NCBI GenBank assembly: GCA_025800395.1 | Contig: JAOXRU010000317.1 | Location: 1 to 34,736 of the forward strand | Length of the DNA: 34,736 nt | Reading direction: 5' to 3' | Source of the DNA: Flavobacteriaceae bacterium | GTDB lineage: Bacteria > Bacteroidota > Bacteroidia > Flavobacteriales > Flavobacteriaceae | Part shown: in pieces, positions 26,401 to 34,736 of the stretch | How positions within the stretch are numbered: position 1 is the first letter of the stretch | Layout of the letters: each line of letters opens with the position of its first letter | Program-made: the position numbers and the translations under genes | The notes under the pieces: model-generated | The model's input: only the letters and a program-made list of their open reading frames with translations | What the model was told of the DNA's origin: nothing | Databases searched by the model: none

Positions 26401-27327
26401 TTAATTATTTAACAAAAACTGAATATTACGTTGCAAACCGCTAAATTTTGTGCGTTTTACTGCTGATTTCTTAAAAATGTCAGAAAAAACCTCTTGGGTC
26501 ATTTCTACCCAATCTTGCTTCTCCATATCCAACAATTTTGCATGTGGCACAAACTTAGGTTCTTGATGGGCTTTGGAAAACCGATTCCAAGGACACACAT
26601 CCTGACAAACATCACAACCAAACATCCAATCATCGAACTGCCCTTGTAAATAGGTAGGAATACTATCTTTTAACTCTATGGTAAAATAAGAAATACATTT
26701 ACTCCCGTCCACCACATAGGGCGCCACTATTGCTTGGGTTGGACATGCGTCTATACATGCTGTGCATTGCCCACAATGATCTGTAGTAGGACGATCATAG
26801 GCCAATGGCAAATCTATAATAAGCTCCGCGATAAAATAAAAAGATCCTACTTGTTTGGTAATTAAATTGGCATTTTTACCAACCCACCCTAGGCCACTCT
26901 TTGCTGCCCAGGCTTTTTCTAATATTGGGGCACTATCTACAAATACCCTTCCAGACACTTCCCCTATTTCTTCTGTGATAAGTACCAATAATTTCCTTAA
27001 CTTCTCTTTGATTACAAAATGATAATCTTGCCCATAGGCATACTTGGATATTTTAAAACTATCGGAGTTCTGCTGTTCTTCTGGAAAGTAGTTATAAAGC
27101 AAAGAAACCACACTTTTAGCACCTTCAACTAGCTTGGTTGGATCGAGCCGTTTGTCAAAATGGTTTTCCATATAACCCATTTCACCATGCATGCCTTGCC
27201 GAAGCCATTTTTCTAAACGTGGAGCTTCTTCTTCCAAAAAACCTGCCTCAGATATCCCGCACGAAAGAAACCCCAATTCCTTGGCTTGTGCTTTGATCCA
27301 ATCGCTATGTTTTTGTGGTAACGACAT
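26401..27327 (-). CDS. queG: Epoxyqueuosine reductase
   Basis: 308 residues from the ATG at 27327 ([20 protein letters not shown]), the family's usual length and beginning; further in-frame ATGs at 27357 and 27372 lie within or against the end of ruvB. The enzyme reduces epoxyqueuosine to queuosine in the anticodon loop of four tRNAs, using cobalamin and two 4Fe-4S clusters. Cluster cysteines are in [19 protein letters not shown] and [12 protein letters not shown]. The catalytic Asp region [19 protein letters not shown] and GWVGKN are present. It is downstream of ruvB in one transcript. Confidence 0.95.
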   Translation of the reverse strand: MSLPQKHSDWIKAQAKELGFLSCGISEAGFLEEEAPRLEKWLRQGMHGEMGYMENHFDKRLDPTKLVEGAKSVVSLLYNYFPEEQQNSDSFKISKYAYGQDYHFVIKEKLRKLLVLITEEIGEVSGRVFVDSAPILEKAWAAKSGLGWVGKNANLITKQVGSFYFIAELIIDLPLAYDRPTTDHCGQCTACIDACPTQAIVAPYVVDGSKCISYFTIELKDSIPTYLQGQFDDWMFGCDVCQDVCPWNRFSKAHQEPKFVPHAKLLDMEKQDWVEMTQEVFSDIFKKSAVKRTKFSGLQRNIQFLLNN

Positions 27328-27364
27328 CTTGTGATACAAAGGTAAAATTTTCTCCATGGGTGCT

Positions 27365-28390
27365 TTACTCAAACAAGCCTCCTTGTACTCCAGGCTTTGT
27401 TCTCCCCAAATGTTTGTAGGCCAACTCGGTTACTTCTCTACCTCTAGGCGTACGCATAATAAAGCCTTCTTGTATCAAAAATGGCTCATATACCTCTTCT
27501 ATCGTTTCGGGGTTCTCGGAAACTGCCGTTGCTAAAGTAGTAATTCCTACTGGCCCTCCTTTAAACTTATCTATCAGGGTGCTGAGTATTTTATTGTCCA
27601 TTTCATCCAAACCATGTGCATCTACATTTAATGCTTTTAAGGCAAACTTGGCAATTTCTATATCAATTTTTCCATCGCCTTTGATCTGTGCAAAATCTCT
27701 AACTCTACGCAATAAGGCATTGCAGATTCTTGGCGTTCCCCTACTTCTGCCGGCTATTTCTATAGCAGCCTCCATGCTTATAGGTACTTTTAGGATATAA
27801 GCCGAACGCTGGATAATGTCGGAGAGCAATTCCACAGAATAATATTGTAATCTACTATTAATTCCAAATCGGGCACGCATCGGTGCAGTAAGCAAGCCAG
27901 AACGTGTGGTTGCCCCCACCAGAGTAAACGGATTAAGTTGAATTTGTACAGTACGGGCATTAGGTCCAGATTCGATCATAATATCGATCTTATAATCCTC
28001 CATAGCAGAATATAAATACTCTTCTACTATGGGACTCAACCGATGGATCTCATCTATAAACAATACGTCTCGATCTTCGAGATTGGTAAGCAAACCTGCC
28101 AAATCTCCAGGCTTATCTAATACAGGACCAGAAGTCACCTTGATCCCAACTCCCAATTCGTTGGCCAAAATATGCGCCAAAGTGGTTTTACCCAGACCAG
28201 GAGGACCATGAAATAGGGTGTGATCCAAAGCTTCATTGCGCAATTTGGCAGCTTCCACAAAAATCTTCAGATTTTCCAATACCTGATCTTGACCGGCAAA
28301 ATCTTCAAATACGAGTGGGCGCAATGCGCGTTCGATATCCATTTCTACATCGGAAAATCGTTCTTTGTTTGGATCTAAGTGTTCGTTCAT
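27365..28390 (-). CDS. ruvB: Holliday junction branch migration helicase RuvB
   Basis: 341 residues from the ATG at 28390 ([12 protein letters not shown]). An ATG at 28408 in frame would start upstream of the predicted transcription start and is rejected. AAA+ ATPase: Walker [10 protein letters not shown] (about 62-70), Walker B with DEIH (113-116), the GATTRSGLL sensor/arginine-finger region, and the C-terminal winged helix ([19 protein letters not shown]). Hexamers drive branch migration with RuvA. The start is the right end of the minus-strand block; a plus-strand operon diverges after about 170 bases. It appears co-transcribed with queG. Confidence 0.97.
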   Translation of the reverse strand: MNEHLDPNKERFSDVEMDIERALRPLVFEDFAGQDQVLENLKIFVEAAKLRNEALDHTLFHGPPGLGKTTLAHILANELGVGIKVTSGPVLDKPGDLAGLLTNLEDRDVLFIDEIHRLSPIVEEYLYSAMEDYKIDIMIESGPNARTVQIQLNPFTLVGATTRSGLLTAPMRARFGINSRLQYYSVELLSDIIQRSAYILKVPISMEAAIEIAGRSRGTPRICNALLRRVRDFAQIKGDGKIDIEIAKFALKALNVDAHGLDEMDNKILSTLIDKFKGGPVGITTLATAVSENPETIEEVYEPFLIQEGFIMRTPRGREVTELAYKHLGRTKPGVQGGLFE

Positions 28391-28394
28391 AATA

Positions 28395-28402
28395 CAAATA
28401 TA
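28395..28402 (-). promoter_or_regulatory. -7 promoter box of ruvB
   Basis: TATATTTG on the minus strand, a perfect TAnnTTTG. Transcription would begin at about 28389-28391, essentially on the ruvB ATG at 28390, so the message may be leaderless. A weak TTCG lies 17 bases upstream in place of -33 TTG. Confidence 0.5.
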
Positions 28403-28562
28403 AACCAATTCGCCATAAACGAATCCTAAATTTCCGAAAGCCTAAATCTAACCAAAGTCTATTTTCCTTAAATGAATCCTACACTTGCTCTAATTCCAAT
28501 AATCTATTTCTAGTAAAATTTCGTTATTGCTCTTACTTAAACCCAAATATTTAAAAAAAGCA

Positions 28563-29003
28563 ATGAAAAACTTCAAAATGTACTTAGGCAGCTTAATCGC
28601 CTTGATTCTTTTATTCGGATGCGATAACGACGATGGTAATGCCCCCAATCAAAACCAATGTAATTTTGCGGGTCTTACCTTTACCGACAATAACAATAAC
28701 ACCAACACCCTTTTGGCGGAAGCCAATCTAACCACCGATTTTTTCCCAAACCAAAACGGAAACGGTATAGGCGCTATGGAAGTATACGAAACCGCCAATC
28801 CTAGCAATTTTTGGTTTATGACCGATGTAGTTACCCTAAACGCAAGTGGTACTGCCACTATGGGGATAGGTGGCACCAATTACACAGTAAATGTAGTGTG
28901 CCAACGTGCTGGCACCGCTGTAGGGGAAGAATTTCGTTATGACATCACTTCTGGTGGTATAGAAGGCGAATTGTGTATTGTAATTGACAATGTAACCCCA
29001 TAA
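28563..29003 (+). CDS. Small surface-type lipoprotein
   Basis: 146 residues from the ATG at 28563 (MKNFKMYLGSLIALILLFGC); the frame is open 36 bases further but that would put a hydrophilic extension ahead of the signal. Lipobox LLFGC, then DNDDGN: acidic residues next to the cysteine recall the Bacteroidota lipoprotein export signal for the cell surface. The mature part is a small beta-rich domain with two further Cys (NQCNF and GELCIVID, probably a disulfide) and a VVCQRAG Cys. It resembles the N-terminal domain of the next protein, with the same ending (ELCIVIDNV against FLCVTIDKL). First of five tandem plus-strand genes; function unknown. Confidence 0.82.
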   Translation: MKNFKMYLGSLIALILLFGCDNDDGNAPNQNQCNFAGLTFTDNNNNTNTLLAEANLTTDFFPNQNGNGIGAMEVYETANPSNFWFMTDVVTLNASGTATMGIGGTNYTVNVVCQRAGTAVGEEFRYDITSGGIEGELCIVIDNVTP

Positions 29004-29005
29004 TC

Positions 29006-30436
29006 ATGCGAAAAGTTCTTTTTTTATGGTCTATTCTGATGGTAGCCATCGGATGTGACACTAGTGATGATAATGATAGCGCAGTAAGCCCTTGCAGTGT
29101 AGATAAGCAGGGATTTACTATGGAGGCTGTTGGGCTTACTCCCGAAAATTATTATTTAGACGACTCCCAAATGGTAGTGGAGTACGTTACCGGACATCCA
29201 GATGGTCCGTACTATCATATCTATTCTTTGCAAAGCCCTCAGGTAGATTTTTACACTTTTGGCGTAAATAGTGGCGACCAAACCACTATAGGACAAAACT
29301 TCAACAGCACCAATGGCAGTTTCTTTTCCTTTATGGGCAGCCCATTGCCAAGCAACAACAATTTTGTGGTGCAAACCATTAGCAGCGGAAGCAATATTGG
29401 CGATCATATTCAAATTGAGATGCAAGGTTATATTCCTGGTGGAGAAGGAGGGTCTGGTGTAGATGCCAAAATTTTTCTGTGTGTAACCATAGACAAATTA
29501 AATACCCTAGCCAATCATGCCTATATCACCGATGGAAGCAATCTCAAAATCTATGATATTAGCAATCCTATTGCACCCAATTTGGTACAAACTATAACTG
29601 CCCCTACTTCGTATTATGTAGAAACCGTGGCAGACATTGCTTATGTTGGACATTTTGATGCCATACAGCCTTTTGTGAGCTACGTGCACATTGCTAGTCC
29701 TCCTAGTGCCTATATTATGGGAACCGTAGCAAAAGGAAGCAACTATGCGCGATTGACCGATGTGCAAGAAGTAAATGGCTATACATACCTTTCGGATGAG
29801 TATCGTGGTTTACACATCATTCACCATATGTTTAACACCCAATCGCGTTTTTCTACCTCTGACGCCATGTCGATGGGACGTATAGACAATCTGTTTTTCT
29901 TGGTGGATCAAAACAATGGATTACATAGTTATGATGTGGCAACAGCCAACAACCCCGTTTCTAGCAATGTTTCCAATACTGCTGACTTAGACTTATCCTC
30001 CTATCCGTATAGCAACGGTAGTTTCCACAGTCGTATAGCTACCTACGGCAACCAACATATAATTGCTGCATCTATGGCCGATAGCAAACTAAAAAAGTTT
30101 AACAGCAACACCTTAAGCCTGTCCGACGAGATAAATATAGGAGGTTATACTACTGCATTAGCAGTTGCTGGCACGAAAGCAATAGTAAGTATGCGACCTA
30201 GTCCGGATGCGCCATTGCAAAGCAGCTATGATGGCATAAAACTTATCGAACTTACTTCTATGGGAATCCTAGACAGCAAGTCGCTTCAAAATGCTAGTGG
30301 GGTAGCTATAAACGGGGATTATGTGTATGCTACAGATAGCAACGGATTGCATATCTACCAAATACAAAACAACAACCTCGTATTTATCCGTACCATTAGT
30401 GGTGGGTTTGGCAACTATATTGCCTTGGATAATTAA
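29006..30436 (+). CDS. LVIVD-repeat beta-propeller lipoprotein
   Basis: 476 residues; lipobox VAIGC followed by DTSDDNDS, again acidic. Residues about 25-165 form a domain like the preceding small lipoprotein. About 170-476 is a beta propeller of LVIVD type: the first blade reads AYITDGSNLKIYDISNPIAP, followed by blades with TYLSDEYRGLHIIHH, FFLVDQNNGLHSYDV and YATDSNGLHIYQIQ. Such propellers are surface proteins of unknown ligand in Bacteroidota. It starts 2 bases after the previous stop, so the two are coupled. Likely surface-exposed; no enzymatic residues recognised. Confidence 0.85.
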   Translation: MRKVLFLWSILMVAIGCDTSDDNDSAVSPCSVDKQGFTMEAVGLTPENYYLDDSQMVVEYVTGHPDGPYYHIYSLQSPQVDFYTFGVNSGDQTTIGQNFNSTNGSFFSFMGSPLPSNNNFVVQTISSGSNIGDHIQIEMQGYIPGGEGGSGVDAKIFLCVTIDKLNTLANHAYITDGSNLKIYDISNPIAPNLVQTITAPTSYYVETVADIAYVGHFDAIQPFVSYVHIASPPSAYIMGTVAKGSNYARLTDVQEVNGYTYLSDEYRGLHIIHHMFNTQSRFSTSDAMSMGRIDNLFFLVDQNNGLHSYDVATANNPVSSNVSNTADLDLSSYPYSNGSFHSRIATYGNQHIIAASMADSKLKKFNSNTLSLSDEINIGGYTTALAVAGTKAIVSMRPSPDAPLQSSYDGIKLIELTSMGILDSKSLQNASGVAINGDYVYATDSNGLHIYQIQNNNLVFIRTISGGFGNYIALDN

Positions 30437-30452
30437 CCTTAAAAAAATCTTC

Positions 30453-31085
30453 ATGAAAAAATATATTCTATTTCCAGTTGTCGTAATTTTCCTTTTTGGA
30501 TGCGATAATAATGATGATGTAGCCTCCGCTACGGATGGCTTCTCGTATAACAACAGCTTCTACGAAACGCCAAATGCATACATAGAACAAGATGAAGAAG
30601 ACAACAACAATAGCGGATATCCAGACAACTATGTGTTTTTCTTCACAGACGGAAGAATGTTTGACAACGATAATAATGTAAATAATTCTACTGGGGATTA
30701 TTTGTTCTCGCTAAACACTACCAAACTAGTATTGTTAAAAGTCCTGGATTCCGACAATCCTAGCTTGGTAACTGGGCCTTTACAACCGAACACAACCTAT
30801 ATTGTTTCGAGTATTGAAGACACCGTAATTATCCACGATGGTCAGATAGATGCACTAAGTCCAAATTTCTCGAACAATGGAATTGACTTTGGTATGGCTA
30901 ACGAAAATGTTGGCACCTACCATACCCCAGGAGCAGTAGGTCCTACAGTGACTATTAACAACCTCAACTTAGATGCAAATAATCCGCAAAATAGCACTAT
31001 TGATATTTCCTATTCGATGATGAATACCGATGGGGAAATTATTACTGGACAATACCAAGGAACTTTTGGTATTATACAAGATTAG
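30453..31085 (+). CDS. Lipoprotein of the sensory cluster
   Basis: 210 residues from the ATG at 30453 (MKKYILFPVVVIFLFGC); the longer open frame upstream overlaps the propeller gene. Lipobox FLFGC with DNNDD behind it. The mature chain is Asn/Asp-rich and predicted beta, ending in paired strands (TIDISYSMMNTDGEIITGQY, GTFGII). It contains a YVFFFTDGRMFDN strand region. I recognise no family. It begins 16 bases after the propeller gene and precedes the histidine kinase by 32 bases, where a TTAGCT/AGCTAA hairpin lies. Confidence 0.82.
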   Translation: MKKYILFPVVVIFLFGCDNNDDVASATDGFSYNNSFYETPNAYIEQDEEDNNNSGYPDNYVFFFTDGRMFDNDNNVNNSTGDYLFSLNTTKLVLLKVLDSDNPSLVTGPLQPNTTYIVSSIEDTVIIHDGQIDALSPNFSNNGIDFGMANENVGTYHTPGAVGPTVTINNLNLDANNPQNSTIDISYSMMNTDGEIITGQYQGTFGIIQD

Positions 31086-31117
31086 CTTATATTGCTTCTA
31101 GCTAACAACTAACAACA

Positions 31118-33937
31118 TTGAAAACCAAAAAAATCCATAGCGTATTATTTTTTAATTTGCTATGGATTTGTGTTTTTGGACAGTACAAAAACATTAACCT
31201 TACCAATGGACTCCCAAGCGATCATGTGTATACCATAAGGGAAGACAAACAAGGTTATATTTGGTTTCTTACCGATAAAGGCATGGTGCAATACAATGGG
31301 CAAGATTGCAAAGTATACACCACCAAAAATGGGCTTCCAAAAAACGATATTTGGGAAGCCTTTATAACCAACGACAATAAAGTCTGGTATATTACCAAGG
31401 CAGAACAACTAGGGTATATTGAAAATGGAGTAGTTTATTCGTTTTTTAATGAAAAAGAAAACTTAATTATCGATCCTATTTTTTCTTCCAAAATTGGCAA
31501 TAAGGTATACCCAACAGGCCCTCTAAAAACCTACTCCCTAGAACAAAACAAATGGAAAATTTTAAACGACAACCTAGGTGATAAAACAAAAGATATAGAT
31601 TTACTTTTTCATTCGAAATTAAGCCACATTAGTTTTCAAAACGACAGTCTTCAAATTTTTGGCAAAAATGGAAGCTTGTTAAAAAAACACTATCTGCCTG
31701 TCGTAAGCGGTAAAGGCAGACGCAAACAGTTAAACAACAATTATTATGTTTGGAGCAAATCGGACGAAATCGTGTTTTTAAACCTAGAGACTTTAGAAAT
31801 TACAAGATTCTCTTTTGAAAAAGCACTAGGAATAAAACATATTCAGCACGCTAGAATATTGGTGAATAACGAACAAATACAGTTTTCTGGCTCTGGAGTA
31901 TGGGGTGTTCTAAATGAGAAACTGGAACTAGAGGCGTCCTATCTTTTTCCAAAAGAAATACCAGCACATTTTGGCATTAGGGATCGATCTGGTCATTTGT
32001 GGCTCGCTACTTTTGGGCAGGGTGTCTATCAAATTTCTAATGCTACACAACAACAAAAATGGCTCCTAAAAGACCAAGTGGTGCAACATATAGACATCGA
32101 TCAAAACCAACTTATTGCAAGCGTGAGAGACCAAGGTTTTTTTAAATACCAAAAAAACACCAGCGCTTTCGAACCTTATATAAAAGATCCACATTTTCTT
32201 TTTGGCGTACACAGCTTACCGCAATTAAACAAAAGCTTTTATACTAGTAAAGGAAACATAACTGCAATTCACCACAAAAAAAATCAGATAAAAAAACATG
32301 CTATTATTGATAATGATGTGTTTGCGCGTAAATTAATTTTTCATGATAAAAAATTATATAGTTCTTTCTCTTTTGGAATTAACCAACTAGATTACGACAC
32401 ATTGGAAATACTAGAAAACATTGAAAATACGAGATCCTGTAACGACCTTATTGTTTTTAATCATCGTTTGATAGCAGCCACCGCCTCTGGACTAAAAGAA
32501 ATTGTTCGTAATAAGGCGCTTCCTCTAAAATTCTCTAAGGAATTATTCAACAAAGACATTGTTCAACTTCGGGCACTAACCAACAACGAATTACTTATAG
32601 GTACCGATGGTTTTGGTGCCTTTGTATCTGACCTGAAACAAACGAAACCTATAGAAAGTACCGCTTTTCTAAGCATTAAAGATGTATTTGTAGAACCCGA
32701 ATATATTTGGGTTTTAACCAATACTGGTATACTGCAACTTGAAAATAAAAAACCTAATTATCGCTTCATTCGGTCTTATGACGAAGTAGATGGCATACCA
32801 ACACAAGACTTAAACGGTATTGCTGTGTTCCAAAATAAATTATTTATTGGTACCAACAAGGGCTTGCTGCAAATATCCTTACCATGGAAGCCTCAAAAAA
32901 ACCATAACCACATCTATATCCAAAATGCTAGTTACCATAATAAAAACCTAAAACACACACCAAGTTACACCCACAAGAGTAGCTTAAATTTTGAAATCGA
33001 CATTGTAGATTTATCTAACAATAAAAACCAACCTATATGGAAGTATAGGCTTTCTCCTCTACAAAAAAAATGGACAGATGCATATAACAAGCAACTATCA
33101 TTCTACGACCCCAAACCAGGAGATTACACCCTCGAAATACAATACAAGGAACAAACCAACAGCTATGCATTTAGCATACAACCCTTGTTTTGGCAAAGGC
33201 AAATTTTTAAAATTGCGCTCTGGATATTTGCCTTTATGCTGGTTGCAGTAGGAAGCATCCTAATTGCCAATCGACTGCAACGTATACGCAACAGAAAAAA
33301 ATTGCAAGAACAAGAACTATCTCAACTGCAACTTACAGCGCTTCGCTCGCAAATGAATCCGCATTTTGTATTTAATTCACTATCCGCTATTCAATACTAT
33401 ATCAATCAGAACGATTTTGAAGCCTCGGAACGCTATCTAGTAAAATTTGCAAAACTAATTCGGCAATTCTTTGCGCTGTCTAAGAAAAACACCATAACCT
33501 TAGAAGAAGAAATAACCTTGCTTCGCAATTATCTTTATATAGAAAAACTGCGTTTTAAAAGCAAACTGCAATATGCGTTTCGCATAGACCAGAAACTAGC
33601 TCTGAAAAGTATACAAATACCTACAATGCTGCTACAACCTATAGTGGAAAACGCAGTCAATCATGGGGTTTTTAACAAAAAAGGCAATGGCATGGTGATC
33701 ATTGAATTTGAAAAAATAAACAAGCAAACCATAGCCGTTAAAATACAAGATGATGGCATTGGCATGCTTGGACATGAAAGTAATGGTGCAATTAAATCTT
33801 CTCAGATTTTAAAAGACAGATTGCATTTTCTTAAAAAAACAGGAAAATGGTATATTCAATATGAAATATCGACTTTAAATGAAAGTGCAGACGAAAAAGG
33901 TTGTGTTTTTCAGTTTAAAATAGAACAATTACAATGA
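31118..33937 (+). CDS. Propeller-sensor LytS-type histidine kinase
   Basis: 939 residues from a TTG start at 31118; no ATG is near, and the TTG gives a good signal peptide (VLFFNLLWICVFGQ). Periplasmic part, about 22-690: two-component-regulator propeller blades (NGLPSDHVYTIREDKQGYIW, NGLPKNDIW, and RDRSGHLWLATFGQGVYQI), then a Y_Y_Y domain (about 620-685). One membrane helix at about 696-718. Cytoplasmic part: His_kinase domain with H749 in RSQMNPHFVFNSLSAIQYY and a HATPase domain (PIVENAVNHG at about 842-851, DDGIGM at about 877-882). It should phosphorylate the LytTR regulator that overlaps it by 4 bases. The ligand is unknown; polysaccharide or peptide signals are known for similar sensors. 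Confidence 0.93.
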   Translation: MKTKKIHSVLFFNLLWICVFGQYKNINLTNGLPSDHVYTIREDKQGYIWFLTDKGMVQYNGQDCKVYTTKNGLPKNDIWEAFITNDNKVWYITKAEQLGYIENGVVYSFFNEKENLIIDPIFSSKIGNKVYPTGPLKTYSLEQNKWKILNDNLGDKTKDIDLLFHSKLSHISFQNDSLQIFGKNGSLLKKHYLPVVSGKGRRKQLNNNYYVWSKSDEIVFLNLETLEITRFSFEKALGIKHIQHARILVNNEQIQFSGSGVWGVLNEKLELEASYLFPKEIPAHFGIRDRSGHLWLATFGQGVYQISNATQQQKWLLKDQVVQHIDIDQNQLIASVRDQGFFKYQKNTSAFEPYIKDPHFLFGVHSLPQLNKSFYTSKGNITAIHHKKNQIKKHAIIDNDVFARKLIFHDKKLYSSFSFGINQLDYDTLEILENIENTRSCNDLIVFNHRLIAATASGLKEIVRNKALPLKFSKELFNKDIVQLRALTNNELLIGTDGFGAFVSDLKQTKPIESTAFLSIKDVFVEPEYIWVLTNTGILQLENKKPNYRFIRSYDEVDGIPTQDLNGIAVFQNKLFIGTNKGLLQISLPWKPQKNHNHIYIQNASYHNKNLKHTPSYTHKSSLNFEIDIVDLSNNKNQPIWKYRLSPLQKKWTDAYNKQLSFYDPKPGDYTLEIQYKEQTNSYAFSIQPLFWQRQIFKIALWIFAFMLVAVGSILIANRLQRIRNRKKLQEQELSQLQLTALRSQMNPHFVFNSLSAIQYYINQNDFEASERYLVKFAKLIRQFFALSKKNTITLEEEITLLRNYLYIEKLRFKSKLQYAFRIDQKLALKSIQIPTMLLQPIVENAVNHGVFNKKGNGMVIIEFEKINKQTIAVKIQDDGIGMLGHESNGAIKSSQILKDRLHFLKKTGKWYIQYEISTLNESADEKGCVFQFKIEQLQ

Positions 33938-34674
33938 CAACAATAAAGACCATATTGGCAGACGATGAAATTTCTAATTTAAAAGGTCTAAAAAATAAAT
34001 TAGAAAAATTCTATCCGCAAATAGAAATTTTGCATTGCCTACAAGACCCAGAAGAGGCATTGACTATTCTACAAAATACAGAGATCGACCTACTCTTTTT
34101 GGATATAAAAATGCCGAGAATGAATGGCTTTGAACTGCTAGCCTCATTAAAAAACATCTCCTTTGAGGTTGTCTTTGTTACCGCCTTCAATGATTATGCC
34201 CTAGAAGCTTTTAAACAAAATGCAATAGATTATGTTTTAAAACCAATAGATGATACCGATTTAAGACAAGCTGTAGAAAAAGCCATTAGCCAGATAACAA
34301 ACAAAAATAATTTACTTCAAGAAAAACGCTTTGCCGCCTTACTGTCTAAAGAACTGCATCAGAAAAACAAATTGTCTATACCCACAAGCAAAGGCATTTC
34401 TTTTATTCCTTTTAAAGAAATCCTTCGCCTAGAAGGCTATCAGGGCTATACCAAGATTCATTTGATGGACAAAAGCTGTATTACAAGCTCGTATAATCTG
34501 GGGAAATTTGAGAAAATGCTGCGTAGCTCCTTTTTCAAATGTCACAAATCCCATATCGTGAATATAAGCACGATTAGACATTTAGAAAATGAAGGATATT
34601 TGGTACTCGACGAAGGCTCAAGAATACCCTTTTCTAAAAGTGTAAAAACCCAATTGCTAGCGGCTTTGAAATAA
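33934..34674 (+). CDS. LytTR-family response regulator
   Basis: 246 residues. Receiver domain 1-120 with D10, D11, phospho-acceptor D57 (LLFLDIKMP), T83 and K103 (VLKPID). A LytTR DNA-binding domain covers about 145-246 (ISFIPFKEILRLEGYQGYTK, FFKCHKSHIVNIS). The ATGA overlap with the histidine-kinase gene shows they form one pair. Probable targets include this operon itself or distant genes; no LytTR direct repeats were confirmed by eye. All key residues are intact. Confidence 0.95.
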   Translation: MTTIKTILADDEISNLKGLKNKLEKFYPQIEILHCLQDPEEALTILQNTEIDLLFLDIKMPRMNGFELLASLKNISFEVVFVTAFNDYALEAFKQNAIDYVLKPIDDTDLRQAVEKAISQITNKNNLLQEKRFAALLSKELHQKNKLSIPTSKGISFIPFKEILRLEGYQGYTKIHLMDKSCITSSYNLGKFEKMLRSSFFKCHKSHIVNISTIRHLENEGYLVLDEGSRIPFSKSVKTQLLAALK

Positions 34675-34675
34675 T

Positions 34676-34736
34676 CTAATTATCTGTAAAATGCTTGCGC
34701 TGCTTTTCCTTCGAAAACTTTTCCGCATAAAAGGCA
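34676..34736 (-). CDS. Possible C-terminal end of a convergent gene
   Basis: On the minus strand a frame open to the right edge ends at a TAG at 34676-34678, one base past the response-regulator stop. Its last 19 residues (AFYAEKFSKEKQRKHFTDN) have plausible composition for a protein C-terminus, but 60 bases are too few to be sure. No family can be named. Confidence 0.35.
   Translation of the reverse strand, partial: AFYAEKFSKEKQRKHFTDN

Noticed and set aside
31083..31103. TTAGCT/AGCTAA hairpin before the histidine kinase as a fourth palindrome copy
   Set aside because: The spacer is 13 bases instead of 4 and it is not paired with a second site, so it does not match the repeat family around the pilus-like operon.
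1..34736. CRISPR arrays, tRNA or rRNA genes, complete insertion sequences
   Set aside because: No regularly spaced direct repeats, no tRNA T-loop/CCA-type signature, no rRNA segments and no transposase motifs were seen on reading both strands.

Overview
The window reads as a low-GC chromosome segment from a member of the Bacteroidota, most likely Flavobacteriaceae. The evidence is a complete sprA (type IX secretion / gliding translocon), TonB proteins with the Bacteroidota FPGCE motif, promoters of the TTG-N(19-21)-TAnnTTTG type, almost no Shine-Dalgarno sites, lipoproteins with acidic residues right after the lipobox cysteine, and the flavobacterial linkage of maeB, ruvA, sprA and gcvH. Nearly everything up to 28.4 kb is on the minus strand; the right end switches to the plus strand. 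Layout, left to right. (1) 1-873 is the N-terminal part of a secreted protein with phage-tail-fibre-like modules, cut by the window edge. (2) 874-2452 is a very AT-rich stretch without a convincing gene, but it holds a minus-strand intrinsic terminator preceded by several hairpins (possible ncRNA). (3) 2453-7543 is a tight five-gene minus-strand operon in the order subunit, Ig-fold periplasmic chaperone-like protein, large outer-membrane barrel with terminal Ig-like domains, second subunit, third subunit. This is the order and logic of a chaperone-usher pilus operon, but the proteins look unlike the classical families. I regard it as the most interesting system here. Paired 14-bp palindromes (TTAGCnnnnGCTAA) lie on both sides of it and nowhere else that I noticed. 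(4) 8378-13475 is a cytochrome oxidase biogenesis and structural block: cyoE, two subunit III proteins, subunit IV, then a terminator, then a Cys-less thioredoxin-like protein, SCO, DUF420 and a small CxxC membrane protein. (5) 13662-15374 holds two tonB-like genes, each with its own terminator. (6) 15435-28390 is vanZ-like, gcvH, sprA, ruvA, maeB, queG and ruvB. (7) 28563-34674 is a plus-strand cluster of three surface-type lipoproteins, a propeller-sensor LytS-type histidine kinase and a LytTR response regulator. (8) The last 60 bases probably encode the C-terminus of a convergent gene. How they fit together: region 4 builds and matures a terminal oxidase; region 5 energises outer-membrane transport; sprA exports gliding and surface proteins; region 3 may assemble a separate surface fibre; region 7 looks like a sensory operon with its own exported lipoproteins. 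Function calls rest on motifs read by eye; no database search was possible.
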